A DNA stretch of 64,000 bases. It comes from Liopterus haemorrhoidalis (lineage: Eukaryota; Arthropoda; Insecta; Coleoptera; Dytiscidae). A model generated the notes under the pieces. It was given only the letters and a program-made list of their open reading frames with translations, was not told the DNA's origin and ran no database searches. The position numbers were made by a program, and so were the translations under genes. Location of the stretch: contig OZ020625.1 in the NCBI GenBank assembly GCA_963971575.1, positions 28,371,753 through 28,435,752 on the forward strand, in the 5' to 3' direction. Shown here piece by piece: positions 1 to 9,983 of the stretch. Within the stretch, counting starts at the first letter, position 1, and every line of letters begins with the position of its first letter.

Positions 1-286
1 AAATGTTGTATTTAATTTTTATGAGCGTAAATTTAATAACCAGTCTTATTATATGATTAACAGACGATAAATTATTTTAAAAATATCGTTCATTTTGCCG
101 TGATTACTACAAAGTAAAATTTGTCCTACACACTCAGCATACCGCCTTCACTTATTATATACCTGCGAAACCCTGAAATGTGTGAATATTCACACTTCAC
201 ATCAATTTTTATTACTTACATAGATAAATACATTAGAAATCGCAGGTGGCAACACTGTACCGGGACACTAACGTGTAGTGTCCACA
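1..286 (+). repeat. R-family repeat, right-end fragment
   Basis: Right arm of the ~1 kb interspersed R family, cut by the window start. It carries the terminal signature of a CTGCGAAACCCTGAAATGTG-like motif followed by the short palindrome GTGTGAA..TTCACAC and CACATCAATTTTT. It is nearly identical to 59617-59820 and 24252-24457, which share a subtype-specific stretch containing CCAGTCTTATTATATGATTA. The small ORF here is only a shadow of the repeat. Confidence 0.8.
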
Positions 287-640
287 GCACTGGTGGTATT
301 TAGAAGGAAAAAACATTCCTTTCGAAGAAAAAAGAAATTAAAACAAGTAGAAAATCAAAAAATTAAACGATATTTTTATATCTATAGCCAAAAATCAAAC
401 TTCACGTATATATAACATATACGATAAACAAAGACTGACGCCCCGTTAGCATACGGATGACGCGTGGCCTCTCTATTTACCCCCACCACTACAAGTTACG
501 AGGCAACCTTATGCTTTAATAACCTTGGATATCATTCAATCTCATTAAAACAACTCGCTACCTATAAGTTTGAAAAACTATCGACAATCGACAATGTATA
601 ATGTATTAAATTTATGTCTGAATGATTTCTCGCGTTACCA

Positions 641-643
641 TAT

Positions 644-687
<44 letters not shown>

Positions 688-1825
688 TTTTGGCCACACA
701 ACAGGCACAAGCCCAATAAAAGTGTGGCACTAAAGTAATTTACATACAAAGTTATTTACACAGTATCAAAAGAAAAAAAAAAACAGAATTAAATTATCAG
801 TAGACTAATTTTAACATAGATAATACAAAATATTATTTAAGTTTTAGTTAAAATTTTGTAGTATACTAATGATATTTTTCTTAAAGGTAATAAAACTGGT
901 GGAAAAAATATCAGGAAAGTTATTATATTCAGTTAAACTATTTACATGTAAAGAAATGCGATTAATTGGTGAATTATAGGCAGAATTAGTATTACTAAAA
1001 GGCAAAGATAAATGTTCACTAATTCTAGTATTGTAAATTGGGATTTTGAAGTTAAATTTAGTTAGAAGATCTGGACAATCAATAATACTGTTGAAAATTT
1101 TAAAACAAAAACTTAAATCATGCAGAATTCTTCTGTTTTCTAAAGATAACAGATTGAGTTCCACATTTTGAAATCTAAAATTTAATATTTTTAAAAATCT
1201 TTTTTGAATATTCTCAATTCGTTTAATATAAACAAGATATTGAGGAGACCAACATACGGTACAAAATTCCAACTGACTTCTTACTAGAGAAAAATAAAGA
1301 GATAGGAGTGTTTTATAGGATTTAAAGTCCTTTCCGATTCTAGATATAAATCCAAGCATTTTATATGATTTTTTGATAATATAGTCGATATGTATGTCAA
1401 ATACCAATTTAGTATCAAAATTTACACCTAGATCTTTAACAATTAAAACTTGCGGGATAATATCACCATTTAAATTATAGTTGAAATCAATTATACTTCT
1501 GTTTCTTGTAAAGGATTATTTAGAACATTTAGAAATATTTACATTTAATTTATTGATATTTAGAAACATAGATAGTCTATTTAAATCAGATTGAACTTGA
1601 AAACAATGTTGAAGAGATAAAATTTGTAGAAAGATTTTTAGATCATCAGCAAAGAGAAGGAAATTACAGTAATGAAAACCAGATAAGATGTCATTAATAA
1701 AAATGATAAATAGAAGAGGGCCAAGGTGGCTTCCCTGTGGCACACCGGAAGTGATTATTTTTACATCAGATTGATAACCATTTACAACAACGCATTGTGT
1801 CCTATTTGTAAGATAACTTAGAAAC
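641..1825 (-). mobile_element. 5'-truncated Jockey-like LINE with (TAAA)n tail
   Basis: Minus-strand non-LTR retrotransposon fragment. The 3' end is a tetranucleotide tail, seen on the plus strand as (TTTA)n at about 641-688. The 5' end stops inside the reverse-transcriptase domain at about 1825, where sequence homologous to the repeat near 35830 resumes. A possible 5-bp target duplication ACCAT flanks both ends. Length about 1.2 kb. Confidence 0.75.
844..1825 (-). pseudogene. LINE reverse transcriptase, C-terminal part
   Basis: Fragment of the ORF2 polymerase that copies LINE RNA into DNA at the target site. On the minus strand the reading frame holds the RT fingers/palm motif TSGVPQGSHLGPLLF, then the catalytic FADDLKIF (family form (Y/F)ADD), then the thumb region (YKMLGFISRIGKDF, RSQLEFCTVCWSP). 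It is one continuous frame broken by a single stop at 1516-1518 after NISKCSK. The endonuclease and the N-terminal RT motifs are missing because of 5' truncation. The reading frame at 1826-1866 belongs to the flank, not the element. Jockey-like is the best fit from the (L/F)ADD context and the simple-repeat tail; the clade is inferred. Confidence 0.8.
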
Positions 1826-2165
1826 CATGACAAACTTGTAGTGACAATCAACAGTGCACAAGTCATAGTCTATAGTCGACTAATTTAAGAGCTCCGAAAG
1901 CAGCTTTATGGAGAAATTCACACTGTTCCTCACATTTACGAGAATGTATAAAAAAATTAAATTTGCCAAATTTGCTACGTGCCTAAAACCACAAACTAGA
2001 ATTCCACGTGCCGGATTTTGCTAAAATTTATTTTAAAAACATTTTGAAAACTGGTTTTAGTAAAAATATGAAAGAATTATGGGGAAATTATGTTAAATTT
2101 TAAGTGAATATCCTATAATATAATACGCCTGTTGTTCGTATCATAGAGGTTCGTATGTTCGACCG

Positions 2166-2995
2166 GTCGTTTCTTCATTCCCCGATAGAGGCGCGCATAT
2201 GTTAATTATTTTTTTTCAGAGATCTGCCTCTTAAACATCGTCCGCATTGCCAAATTAATTTCCATTATAAAAAAATACTCTTTGAATTTGTGCTGTCAAC
2301 ATTTTGTATTATCATAAACAAGAATACTGTATTATATCGACGTTATAAGAAGTTTATACTTATTGTTATAATAAAATTATTTATTTTAATAATGTGTTTA
2401 ATAAAAAACAGAGCTACAATAATTGAGATAAAATGTATCGACTTACATGTTAATACAGGTGTAATATATTCTTTATTGTAGTGCCTTTATTGTAGAATGA
2501 AAGGAAATATCCTTAATTGTTTATAATAATTCAAAATGTGCGTCTGCGCAGACAGTTCAAAACTGGTAATTTCCTAACGGTAACTTAAGGACATAATTAC
2601 TGTAGCTGATGATAGCACCAGAGATTTAAACATCAAGTGTGAAAGCAAACCGATGTTAAACATCGGTGAACTTTAAGTTCACTCGTCTTAAAGTTCTAGT
2701 GGGTAAAGGGTAATAGCCACATTCCCTAGCTATCGTGCCGTTAATGTAACTTACTTATTATTATTATTTTATTTTTTTTCGTAAATGGAATTTTTAATTA
2801 GATATGAAGTCATATTTAGTAAATAATTAAAATTTTCTCCGTAAATTAAATACGCACGCAACGTTGGGAGTGTATTTGGTAATCCTTTATTTATAAAACA
2901 AATTTGACCTAGTTTTTTATATTTAACACCTTCAATTTTGGGCTTTGTCTTTGAAGGTAATTTCAATTTAGACAACTATTTACAATTAACAAAAA
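2166..2995. other. AT-rich stretch, no gene seen
   Basis: No supported coding region. Two perfect short hairpins lie back to back around 2651-2690 (CCGATG..CATCGG, then TGAACT..AGTTCA). Short ORFs here have no recognisable domain. Confidence 0.5.
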
Positions 2996-3424
2996 AAAAT
3001 TGATGTGAAGTGTGAATTTTCACACATTTCAGGCTTTCGCAGATATTTATTAACTGTGTGATGATTATTTGGGATGCCAAAACAAATTTTATGTCAAAAT
3101 ATTTTTTTATGAATTTTAATTCGAATGCCTAATACCATTATTTAAGTTTCTAAATATGAGCAGTATTTTTTTTTATATAGCAATGTTCATTAATATTTTG
3201 AAAATTGCGCCTATGGCTTCCATTAGTTGTTTAAGTTATAAACTCCGCTCTGATTTCGTATACATTCAAACATAGAATTAAATTATAATTTCAACACTTC
3301 CCACTGGTTATTAAATTTACGATTTTAAAAATTAAATACAACATTTGCCAAAATAAAACTAGAATTTTGACAAAATAATTTAAACAAAATAAAAATGCTA
3401 AAAAAATCAGAAAAAATAAAAATT

Positions 3425-3516
3425 GACGGGAATCGAACTCTAATTTGCAAATTACAAAGCGAGGACACAACGCACTACGCCTCGAGCGCTTACTTATCTA
3501 CTGTGCTACATAGCTG
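3425..3516 (-). other. tRNA-like insert (type 1) in R-b
   Basis: On the minus strand TAGCACAGTAGATAAG resembles a tRNA box A, and GAGTTCGATTCCCGT resembles box B with its T-arm. The same type occurs in the copy at 6801-6890. It is not a functional tRNA gene: the box spacing is long and no proper acceptor stem is visible. Confidence 0.5.
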
Positions 3517-3520
3517 ATTA

Positions 3521-3780
3521 AGGCCCGGTTTTTCCACCTTCAGATAAAGTTCCAGGTAACTATCTGACAGATAAGGTTATTTGTAACTTCATCTGCTGAG
3601 TAAATGTCATCCCTTCTTTCTATACAAATGTATCTATCGGATAGTTATCTAACGGATAATGAGACTGACGTATTGGATTCACTGACTGGTATTGACATTT
3701 ATTCAGCAGATGAAGTTACAAATAACCTTATCTGTCAGATAGTTACCTGGAACTTTATCTGAAGGTGGAAAGACCGGGCA
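3521..3780. mobile_element. Palindromic MITE with TA target duplication
   Basis: A 260-bp fold-back element with arms of about 88 bp that differ at only a few positions (GGCCCGGTTTTTCCACCTTC versus GCCCGGTCTTTCCACCTTC). It is flanked by TA on both sides. The paralogous R copy near 6889-6905 shows the empty site (GCGAATTAAATATTTAAC), which confirms both boundaries and the TA duplication expected of a Tc1/mariner-type MITE. Confidence 0.88.
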
Positions 3781-3956
3781 TAAATATTTAACATATTTTA
3801 GTTAAAAACACAAAAAATTCGTTATTTTCCGAAAACATAATCTGATCAAATATTCCTGTTGTACTATTCCGGTTCACACCAATGTACATTACTTAGAATT
3901 TTTTCAGATTTTTAGTTTAAATCATCTGGGTTACAGGGTGTGGGACAAAATTTCAA

Positions 3957-4163
3957 TATATCAACAAAAATATGATAAATATATTAGTAAAAATTAATAT
4001 CTCTGCCTGGAAAAGTAGAAGGGCCTTTTAATATATCAACTGATGATTAAGGCAAATTTTGGATGGGAAAATGCTTTTTTTCCAGTCTTTTCTTCGACTA
4101 AAAAATCACTTTCCATAAAATGCAACGAGCAAACATGCATGCATGGACTTGGATTTTTGCCCA
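3957..4163 (-). repeat. Part of a THAP-relic repeat (left of R-a)
   Basis: Reverse-complement homology with 38485-38700 (shared CATGCATGCATG, AATATCTCTGCC and ATATATTAGTAAAAATTAAT). Together with 5282-5577 it forms one older repeat that R-a interrupted. Confidence 0.65.
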
Positions 4164-4215
4164 TTTTTAGGGTTTTGTAGGTATGACCAAAAAACCCTTA
4201 TACCGTCATTTTGTC

Positions 4216-4269
<54 letters not shown>

Positions 4270-5281
4270 TCGGTAAAAATTGTAGCCAAACGGCTAAACC
4301 TAGAGAGTTGAAATTTGGCATGATTGTACAACTTTTTGACCCGCACATAGGAAAAATACTAAAACATCTAAAAAACATATCCCCCTAAAAATATAAACAA
4401 ATATGTGCTCATCGAAAAAAAAAATATTTTTTTAAAATTCTGAGTAGGGTATCAAATGAAAGCCCTTAGTACGTGGATTAACGATCAAAATTTTATTTTT
4501 CCAAAATAAATTATTTTGACGAGATTTTTGCCAAAATTGTGCAAAAAAATTTTTGTCCCACACCCTGTAGCCCAGATGGTTTAAACTAAAAATGTGAAAA
4601 AATTCTAAGTAATGTATATTGGTGTGAACCGGAATAGTACAACAGGAATTTTTGATCAGATTATGTTTTCGGAAAATAATGCATTTTTTGTGTTTTTAAC
4701 CAAAATATGTTAAATATTTAATTCGCTATGTAACCAAGTTCAGACGTCAGCGCTGATAGCGATGTGTGTTTAGTCATTGGTTTTCTAATTTGCTAAACAC
4801 AGTTAACTTGCAAACTAGAGTTCGAATCCTGTCAATTTTAATTTTTTTTTTTTTTTTTGCAGTTTTCTTTTGTTTAAATTATTTAATATTAAAAATTAAA
4901 AAATTTAACAGTAAAAATTCTAGCTATATTTTGGCAAATGTTGCATATAATTTTTAAAAGCGTAAATTTAATAACCAGTGGGAAGTGTTGAAATTATAAT
5001 TGAATTCTGTTTGATGTATACGAAATCAGAGGGCGTGGCTAATGATTTAAGCAACCAATAGAAGCCATAGGCGCAATTTTCAAAATCTTAATGAACCTTG
5101 CTATGTAAAAAAAATACTGCACATATTTAGAAACTTAAATAATGGTATTAGGCATTCGAATTAAAATTCATAAAAAAATATTTTGACATAAAATTTGTTT
5201 TGGCATCCCAAATAATCATCATTCAGTTATTAAATACCTGCAAAACCCTGCAATGTGTGAAAATTCACACTTCACATCAAT
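4164..5281 (+). repeat. R-family copy (R-a), full length
   Basis: Complete R element of about 1.1 kb. The left end is AGGGTTTTGTAGGTATGACC, followed by a (TCTG)n microsatellite at 4217-4270, the conserved GGTAAAAATTGTAGCCAAAC block, the ACACCCTGTAGCCCAGATGG block, a tRNA-like insert, and the right end AATTCACACTTCACATCAA. The left and right ends share an inverted AGGGTTTYGYAGGTAT motif. The two ORFs over the microsatellite are repeat translations, not genes. Confidence 0.85.
4728..4838 (+). other. tRNA-like insert in R-a
   Basis: A box-B-like GAGTTCGAATCCTGT ends this insert, at the position where other R copies carry tRNA-like blocks. The upstream part (GCGCTGATAGCGATGTG) differs from types 1-4, and its box A is weak. 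Confidence 0.4.
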
Positions 5282-5577
5282 TTTTAGTTTTTGGGTCAAT
5301 AAAAGCCTATATCCACATTCTCTCTGCCTCCAATCGTCGTTTCAATTGATATTTTTTTCGATTTAGGTAAATTATGGAATGTTTAAGAGGGATTCTTCCT
5401 TATTCACGATTTACATTGCGGCACACAACAAAATTGATTGTTTTTTTTTCATGATTCACAAAAATAAAACAGAAAAAACACGTCACAAATGTCAATGTCA
5501 CTTTCGTATCTTCCGCAAATTACCACCAGATGTCAGGGCGCTTAGGAAGTTTCTCCTATAGCAGAGAACTGACAACT
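5282..5577 (-). pseudogene. THAP-domain relic (antisense copy of 38.2-38.5 kb)
   Basis: Inverted homolog of 38190-38482. On the minus strand it preserves the start of a THAP zinc-finger relic (AATCAATTTTGTTGTGTGCC, homologous to the FCCVPQCKS region of the other copy) but is broken by frameshifts and stops. THAP domains are C2CH DNA-binding modules often fused to transposases. Only the N-terminal half of a domain is readable, so the function is lost. Confidence 0.5.
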
Positions 5578-6100
5578 TATCAATTTTAAAAATTAAATTC
5601 AAGGCCTATTATTCATTTTTTTTCGATCAAATTCTAGGAAGTATACAAAAAATTAAACCAATTTTTTATTTCAACTATATTATTTTTTGCGTCTAGAGAT
5701 TTTATTTGTTAGTTATGTTTTTCAATTAATAAACATGTTTTTTAATTTTGTTTTTTAATCCATGAATTAAACTAATTTAAAAAAATAGTTTACTGATAAA
5801 TTATCTAAAGTTTTGTGTTTATGTTTATTAATTTTGTTTTAATTAATTATTATTTGTTATTTTTAACCTTTGTTGTTCAAAGAAAACATTGCCAAACAAA
5901 AATGTTTATTAAAAAATGTCACAAAATGTTAAAAACACTTTGTCAAAACATGTAGTCCAATTACATAAATAAATAATAATTTATAAACTGGCGTTCATTG
6001 CCCGTAAATATGAAAGAAATATAACTATTGACACGCTCGAATACGCTAACTGGTGGACAAATTATTTTATTAAATACTGGAGTATAGGTAATTTCTTTGT
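5578..6100. other. AT-rich stretch, no gene seen
   Basis: Low-complexity A/T-rich sequence with no supported ORF or repeat end. Confidence 0.5.
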
Positions 6101-6393
6101 TTTAAGCAGAACTAAATGGGAATTTCGTTCTTTTAGGTTGCCACGAAAAGGGACCTTGCTTGGGTTATTTCATTTTTCAGGTTGGTATGTGAAAATCTAA
6201 AATTCCAACAATTAAACTGTTCTGTGAGTGAAACCATGGAAACGAATGACATTTATTAAAAATTAAAATACTTTTTTACATATTTTTAAGACAAAACAAA
6301 TAAATAAATGGGAAATTTTTATTAAGAATGACACAAAAAATCAAAATATAAAGAAAATGACATTTTAAAATGATATTAACCTTATCCAAAAAA

Positions 6394-7380
6394 TTGATAT
6401 GAAGTGTGAATTTTCACACATTTCAGGGTTTCGCAGGTATTTAGTAACTGAATGATGATTATTTGGGATGCCAAAACAAACTTTATGTCAAAATATTTTT
6501 TTATGAATTTTAATTCGAATGCCTAATACCATTTTTCTAAATATGTGCAGTATGTTTTTTATATATCAAAGTTCATTAAGATTTTGAAAATTGGGCCTAT
6601 GGCTTCCATTGGTTGCTTAAATCATAAGCCTCGCCCTCTGATTTCGTATACATTCAAACATAGAATTAAATTATAATTTCAACACTTCCCACTGGTTATT
6701 AAATTTACGCTTTTAAAAATTAAATGCAACATTTACCAAAATATAACTAGAATTTTGACAAAGTAATTTAAATAAAAATGCAAAAAAAAAATTAAAATTA
6801 ACGGGAATCGAACTCTAGTTTGCAAATTACAAAGCGAGGACACAACGCACTACGCTATGAGCGCTTACTTATCTACTGTGTTACATAGCGAATTAAATAT
6901 TTAACATATTTTAGTTAAAAACACAAAAAATACGTTATTTTCGGAAAACATAATCTGATAAAAAATTCCTGGTGTACTATTCTGGTTCACACCAATGTAC
7001 ATTACTTAGATTTTTTTCAGATTTTTAGTTTAAACCATCTGGGCTACAGGGTGTGGGACAATCTTTTTTTTGTACAATTTTGGCAAGAATCGCGTCAAAA
7101 TAATTTATTTTGCAAAAATTAGTACCCTACTCAGAATTTAATTTTTTTTTTTTTTCGATTCACACTTATTTTTTTATATTTTTAGGGGGATATGTTTTTT
7201 GGATGTTTTAGTATTTTTCCTATGTGCGGGTCAAAGAGTTGTATAAGCCTGCCAAATTTCAACTCTCTGGCCGTTTTTTCTAGGTTTAGCCGTTTGGCTA
7301 CAATTTTTACCGAACAGACAGACAAACAGACGACCAAATGACGGTATAAGGGTTTTTTGGTCATACCTACAAAACCCTAA
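6394..7380 (-). repeat. R-family copy (R-c), full length, minus strand
   Basis: Runs from TTGATATGAAGTGTGAA to ACAAAACCCTAA with all R blocks, including a short GACA microsatellite at 7315-7330. The intact MITE1 at 55.7 kb gives the empty target, read in R's own orientation as ACATTTTTTGG. Five T residues are present on both sides of the insertion. Confidence 0.85.
6801..6890 (-). other. tRNA-like insert (type 1) in R-c
   Basis: Same insert type as in R-b: AACACAGTAGATAAG (box A-like) and GAGTTCGATTCCCGT (box B-like) on the minus strand. Confidence 0.5.
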
Positions 7381-7614
7381 AAATGTTTATTGCAAGTATG
7401 ATTTACATTTTAATTAAGAATGACACAAAAAATCAAAATGTAAATAAATAATTAAAAATAAATCATTTAATAAAAAGCAAATTTTACAATGACAGTCAAT
7501 TTAATCTAGTATGATTTACAAAGCATAAACAAAATGACCAAAAGTCCGATTTAATAGATAAAAATTACTAGATTTCAAAATCTAGTTCCGCCTAAAGGTT
7601 TGGATAGCCTTACT

Positions 7615-7764
7615 GGCTATTCCAAACGTTTAAGCGGAACTATCTGGAATTTGCATTTCAATTTGTCATGGCTTTTCTTTTAGTTTGAAGAGGGCGTCAA
7701 AAGTAACAAAAGCCTCACTTAAATGGTAAAGGCTAGTAGAATTCAAAAACTAGTTCCGCATAAA
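7615..7764. mobile_element. Short MITE1-like element (MITE1b)
   Basis: Starts GGCTATTCCAAACGTTTAAG and ends ACTAGTTCCGCATAAACC. It abuts the right end of the split MITE1 with a 4-bp gap. A similar short form is at 34668-34830. Confidence 0.6.
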
Positions 7765-8067
7765 CCAAAAAAACATGCTATATATTTTAGTTTTGATTTT
7801 TTTTAGGTTCAAGAACATAATTTTTTCAAGTTCGATAAACATCTATATTAATTAAATTGGAGGCTATATCTATTTTTTGTTTCGACTTCATATTTGGTTT
7901 ATATAGGTTTCAGATGATTTTAAGATAATATCCGCAAAAAAAAACAATTTTTGTCTGTTTTTCCGTCCGTCTGTCTGTCTGTCTCAAAATTTTTATTCTA
8001 GAGGGGTATTTCGGAGTTAAAACTGTTAATGAAAAAACTTATACTTCCCTTGTATTCATTGACTTAA

Positions 8068-8612
8068 CAGACCGGGAGCTCATGACAGTTTTTGGTCTCC
8101 GATTTCATACAGCATGCCTTTTGGTACTAAACATGGTACTAAACCCCTGCACGCTTTCCGGTCATAGGGAAAATTGCATTTCCACTTAAACACAAAATTT
8201 TTGTGCTTATCTCTGATTTAATATTGCTTGCCCTTTTGTCAAAAGAAAGTTATAACAAATTTAAAGTCTTTTAAATATATGCATGCGATTCGGAGGGTCC
8301 CAAAGGGCTCAAACGGTCATGTGATCTTGTAATAAAAAAATATGATTTTCCGCGTTTTCATACAGCATGCCTATAATTAAAAGACTTTAAATTTGTTATA
8401 ACTTTCTTTTGACAAAAAGGCAAGCAATATTAAGTCAGAGAAAAACACAAAAATTTTGTGCAAGTGGAAATGCAATTTTCCCTATGACCGGAAAGCGTGC
8501 AAGGGTTTAGTACCATCCCTTTTTTGTTGTCACAGGGTAAATATTCTCTCCTCCAAAAGGCATGCTGTATGAAATCGGAGACCAAAAATGTCATGAGCTC
8601 CCGGTCTATAAC
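8068..8612. mobile_element. Long-inverted-repeat (fold-back) element
   Basis: Two arms of more than 200 bp are inverted copies. AGACCGGGAGCTCATGACAG at 8068 pairs with CATGAGCTCCCGGTCT at about 8597-8612. Further inside, TTTCCGGTCATAGGGAAAAT pairs with its complement near 8480. A short spacer of about 80 bp separates the arms. Superfamily unknown. Confidence 0.75.
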
Positions 8613-8694
8613 AGCAAAAATGTATACAACAAAAATTGCTTATAATAAGAAAACAAATCTTTTTGTTCAATGCATTTTTACCGACCGCCAACAT

Positions 8695-9060
8695 ATACAG
8701 GGTGTTTGTTTGAAACGGGGCACCCCGAAAATCTCCTTTATTTGTAAAGATACAAAAAATCTTCAGAACAAAAGTTTAACTAGACAAAAAGGCCCATCTA
8801 AAGGTTACTATAAGAATTCTGAGGCACTTCCGGTTTCACCGAAAATGATGTCAACTTTGGATCTAGCATAGGGAATCGATAATTTTATATTTTTTTCCTA
8901 AAAGTACATTAAATTAGCTTTACAATGACACCAAAAAATCATATTTTCATGTTAACCATTTCAAAATGGCGACCATTTATTTACAAAATAATAATCAACA
9001 TAAGTTTTACAAAGTTGAACGTAGCAAGCTTTGAAAACAATAAAAAAAGAAACAAAATAT
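8695..9060. repeat. Half of a fold-back element (related to 25555-26243)
   Basis: Begins CAGGGTGTTTGTTTGAAACG and matches the inverted right arm of the element at 25.56-26.24 kb through GTAGCAAGCTTTGAAAACAA. Only one arm is present. The 124-aa ORF over this region spans two repeats and is not a gene. Confidence 0.65.
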
Positions 9061-9094
9061 CTCTAAAATACTCAATTAATGACACGGGTTGACA

Positions 9095-9480
9095 TCAATG
9101 ACACGGGTTGATGAACTTTTAGTAAAAATCAGTTGACTAGAAATGGGAGTTTACTCGTGTCGATTTTAAGATTTTTGCGAATATTTAGCAACAGAAAAAT
9201 ATCGAAAAAATTTATTTAACAAAAGTTGCTATAAAAGCAATAACTAACAACTTTTATTTGAGACATTTTTTGATAAAACGAAAAAATTTTGAAACATTTT
9301 TCGAATTTTTTTTTTAAATATCTATTTTTTCATACTTATATGTAACGTTTCTATGGTTATGATAAATAATATCTCTGTTAGAAAATATTAGGCCAAGTTA
9401 CTTCTACTCTGCTGCTAGAATGTATTTTATACAAGTACTTTGTGATGGCGGTCGGTCCTGTGGTGGCCACAGCTGATTTT
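9095..9480 (-). repeat. S-family repeat fragment
   Basis: Inverted homolog of 15560-15930 (AGAAATGGGAGTTTACTCGT, CTGCTGCTAGAATGTA and GTGGTGGCCACAG are shared). The microsatellite half of the family is missing here. Confidence 0.65.
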
Positions 9481-9889
9481 TTTTTTATTCTTTTAAGCCG
9501 TGAAAATGACCGCTCTCTACAGTTGGTGACCATTAAGCAAAAGAATATCCTTGTAGCAACTTCGGGAAAATTGCTTTTAATTTATCTGCTTTTATTAGAA
9601 TATGTAAGGCTGAGATACTCAAGTCCAACGATTCATTTGAAAGGTTTTTTAATAAAAGTAGTAAAATTGTAGTAAAATTGCACTAAAATTTGAGCTCTTT
9701 TTTCCGTGTAAATGCCCTCGAAATATTGAGGCCCCCATCAAGCCGGGGGCTTGGGTTCGTGCCCCATGTACCCTTATGGAAAAGACGGAACTGGTTATAA
9801 ATTTGTTATGATTTATTGTTCATTTTCTGTGATTTTTGTTCATTTTTCAGTGATTTATTTAATACTTATACGTAGAGTCTACATATACA

Positions 9890-9983
9890 ATAAATTATTT
9901 TAATAGTATATTTATTTTTTGTGGTCCGCGGTAGAAAATTAAATATTTTACTGGTCCGTAGTACGTTTTCGGTTGAGAAACGC
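9890..9983. mobile_element. hAT-like terminal fragment
   Basis: Ends TTGAGAAACGCTG, the reverse complement of a typical hAT terminus of CAGYGTTTCTCAAC form. The adjacent AAATATTTTACTGGTCCG block also occurs, duplicated, at 13465-13540. Confidence 0.45.

Larger units (their letters stand above)
480..1960. repeat. Diverged repeat relic split by a LINE
   Basis: The flanks 480-640 and 1826-1960 align by eye with 35700-35910 inside the hAT-type element at 35094-36727. Shared blocks include CTCATTAAAACA, GTATTAAATTT, ATGACAAACTTG and TTTAAGAGCTC. The LINE at 641-1825 interrupts the alignment. The outer ends of this relic are too diverged to place. Confidence 0.5.
2996..3955 (-). repeat. R-family copy (R-b), minus strand, interrupted
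   Basis: Minus-strand R element. It runs from the TTGATGTGAAGTGTGAA end through the tRNA-like insert to the conserved GTAGCCCAGATGGTTTAAAC arm, then breaks at about 3955 before the microsatellite arm. A 260-bp palindromic MITE (3521-3780) is inserted next to the tRNA-like block. Confidence 0.8.
6101..7610. mobile_element. MITE1 copy split by R-c
   Basis: The MITE1 ends are AAGCAGAACTAAATGGGAAT on the left and TAGTTCCGCCTAAAGGTTTG on the right, separated by R-c at 6394-7380. The internal sequence matches the uninterrupted MITE1 copies at 42129-42532 and 55568-55961. Confidence 0.75.

Noticed and set aside
4106..4388. ORFs on both strands with QTDRQTDR or LSVCLSVC repeats
   Set aside because: Translations of the (TCTG)n tract inside an R copy; they recur wherever R occurs and show no protein domain.
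4164..5281. R as a classical Helitron
   Set aside because: One end reads CCCTAA and a hairpin exists, but the other end lacks the TC start, and the flanks show duplicated T-runs. Only a Helentron-like affinity is kept as a hypothesis.
8497..8871. 124-aa ORF as a gene
   Set aside because: It spans the arm of one fold-back element and the arm of another, so it has no coherent origin as a protein.
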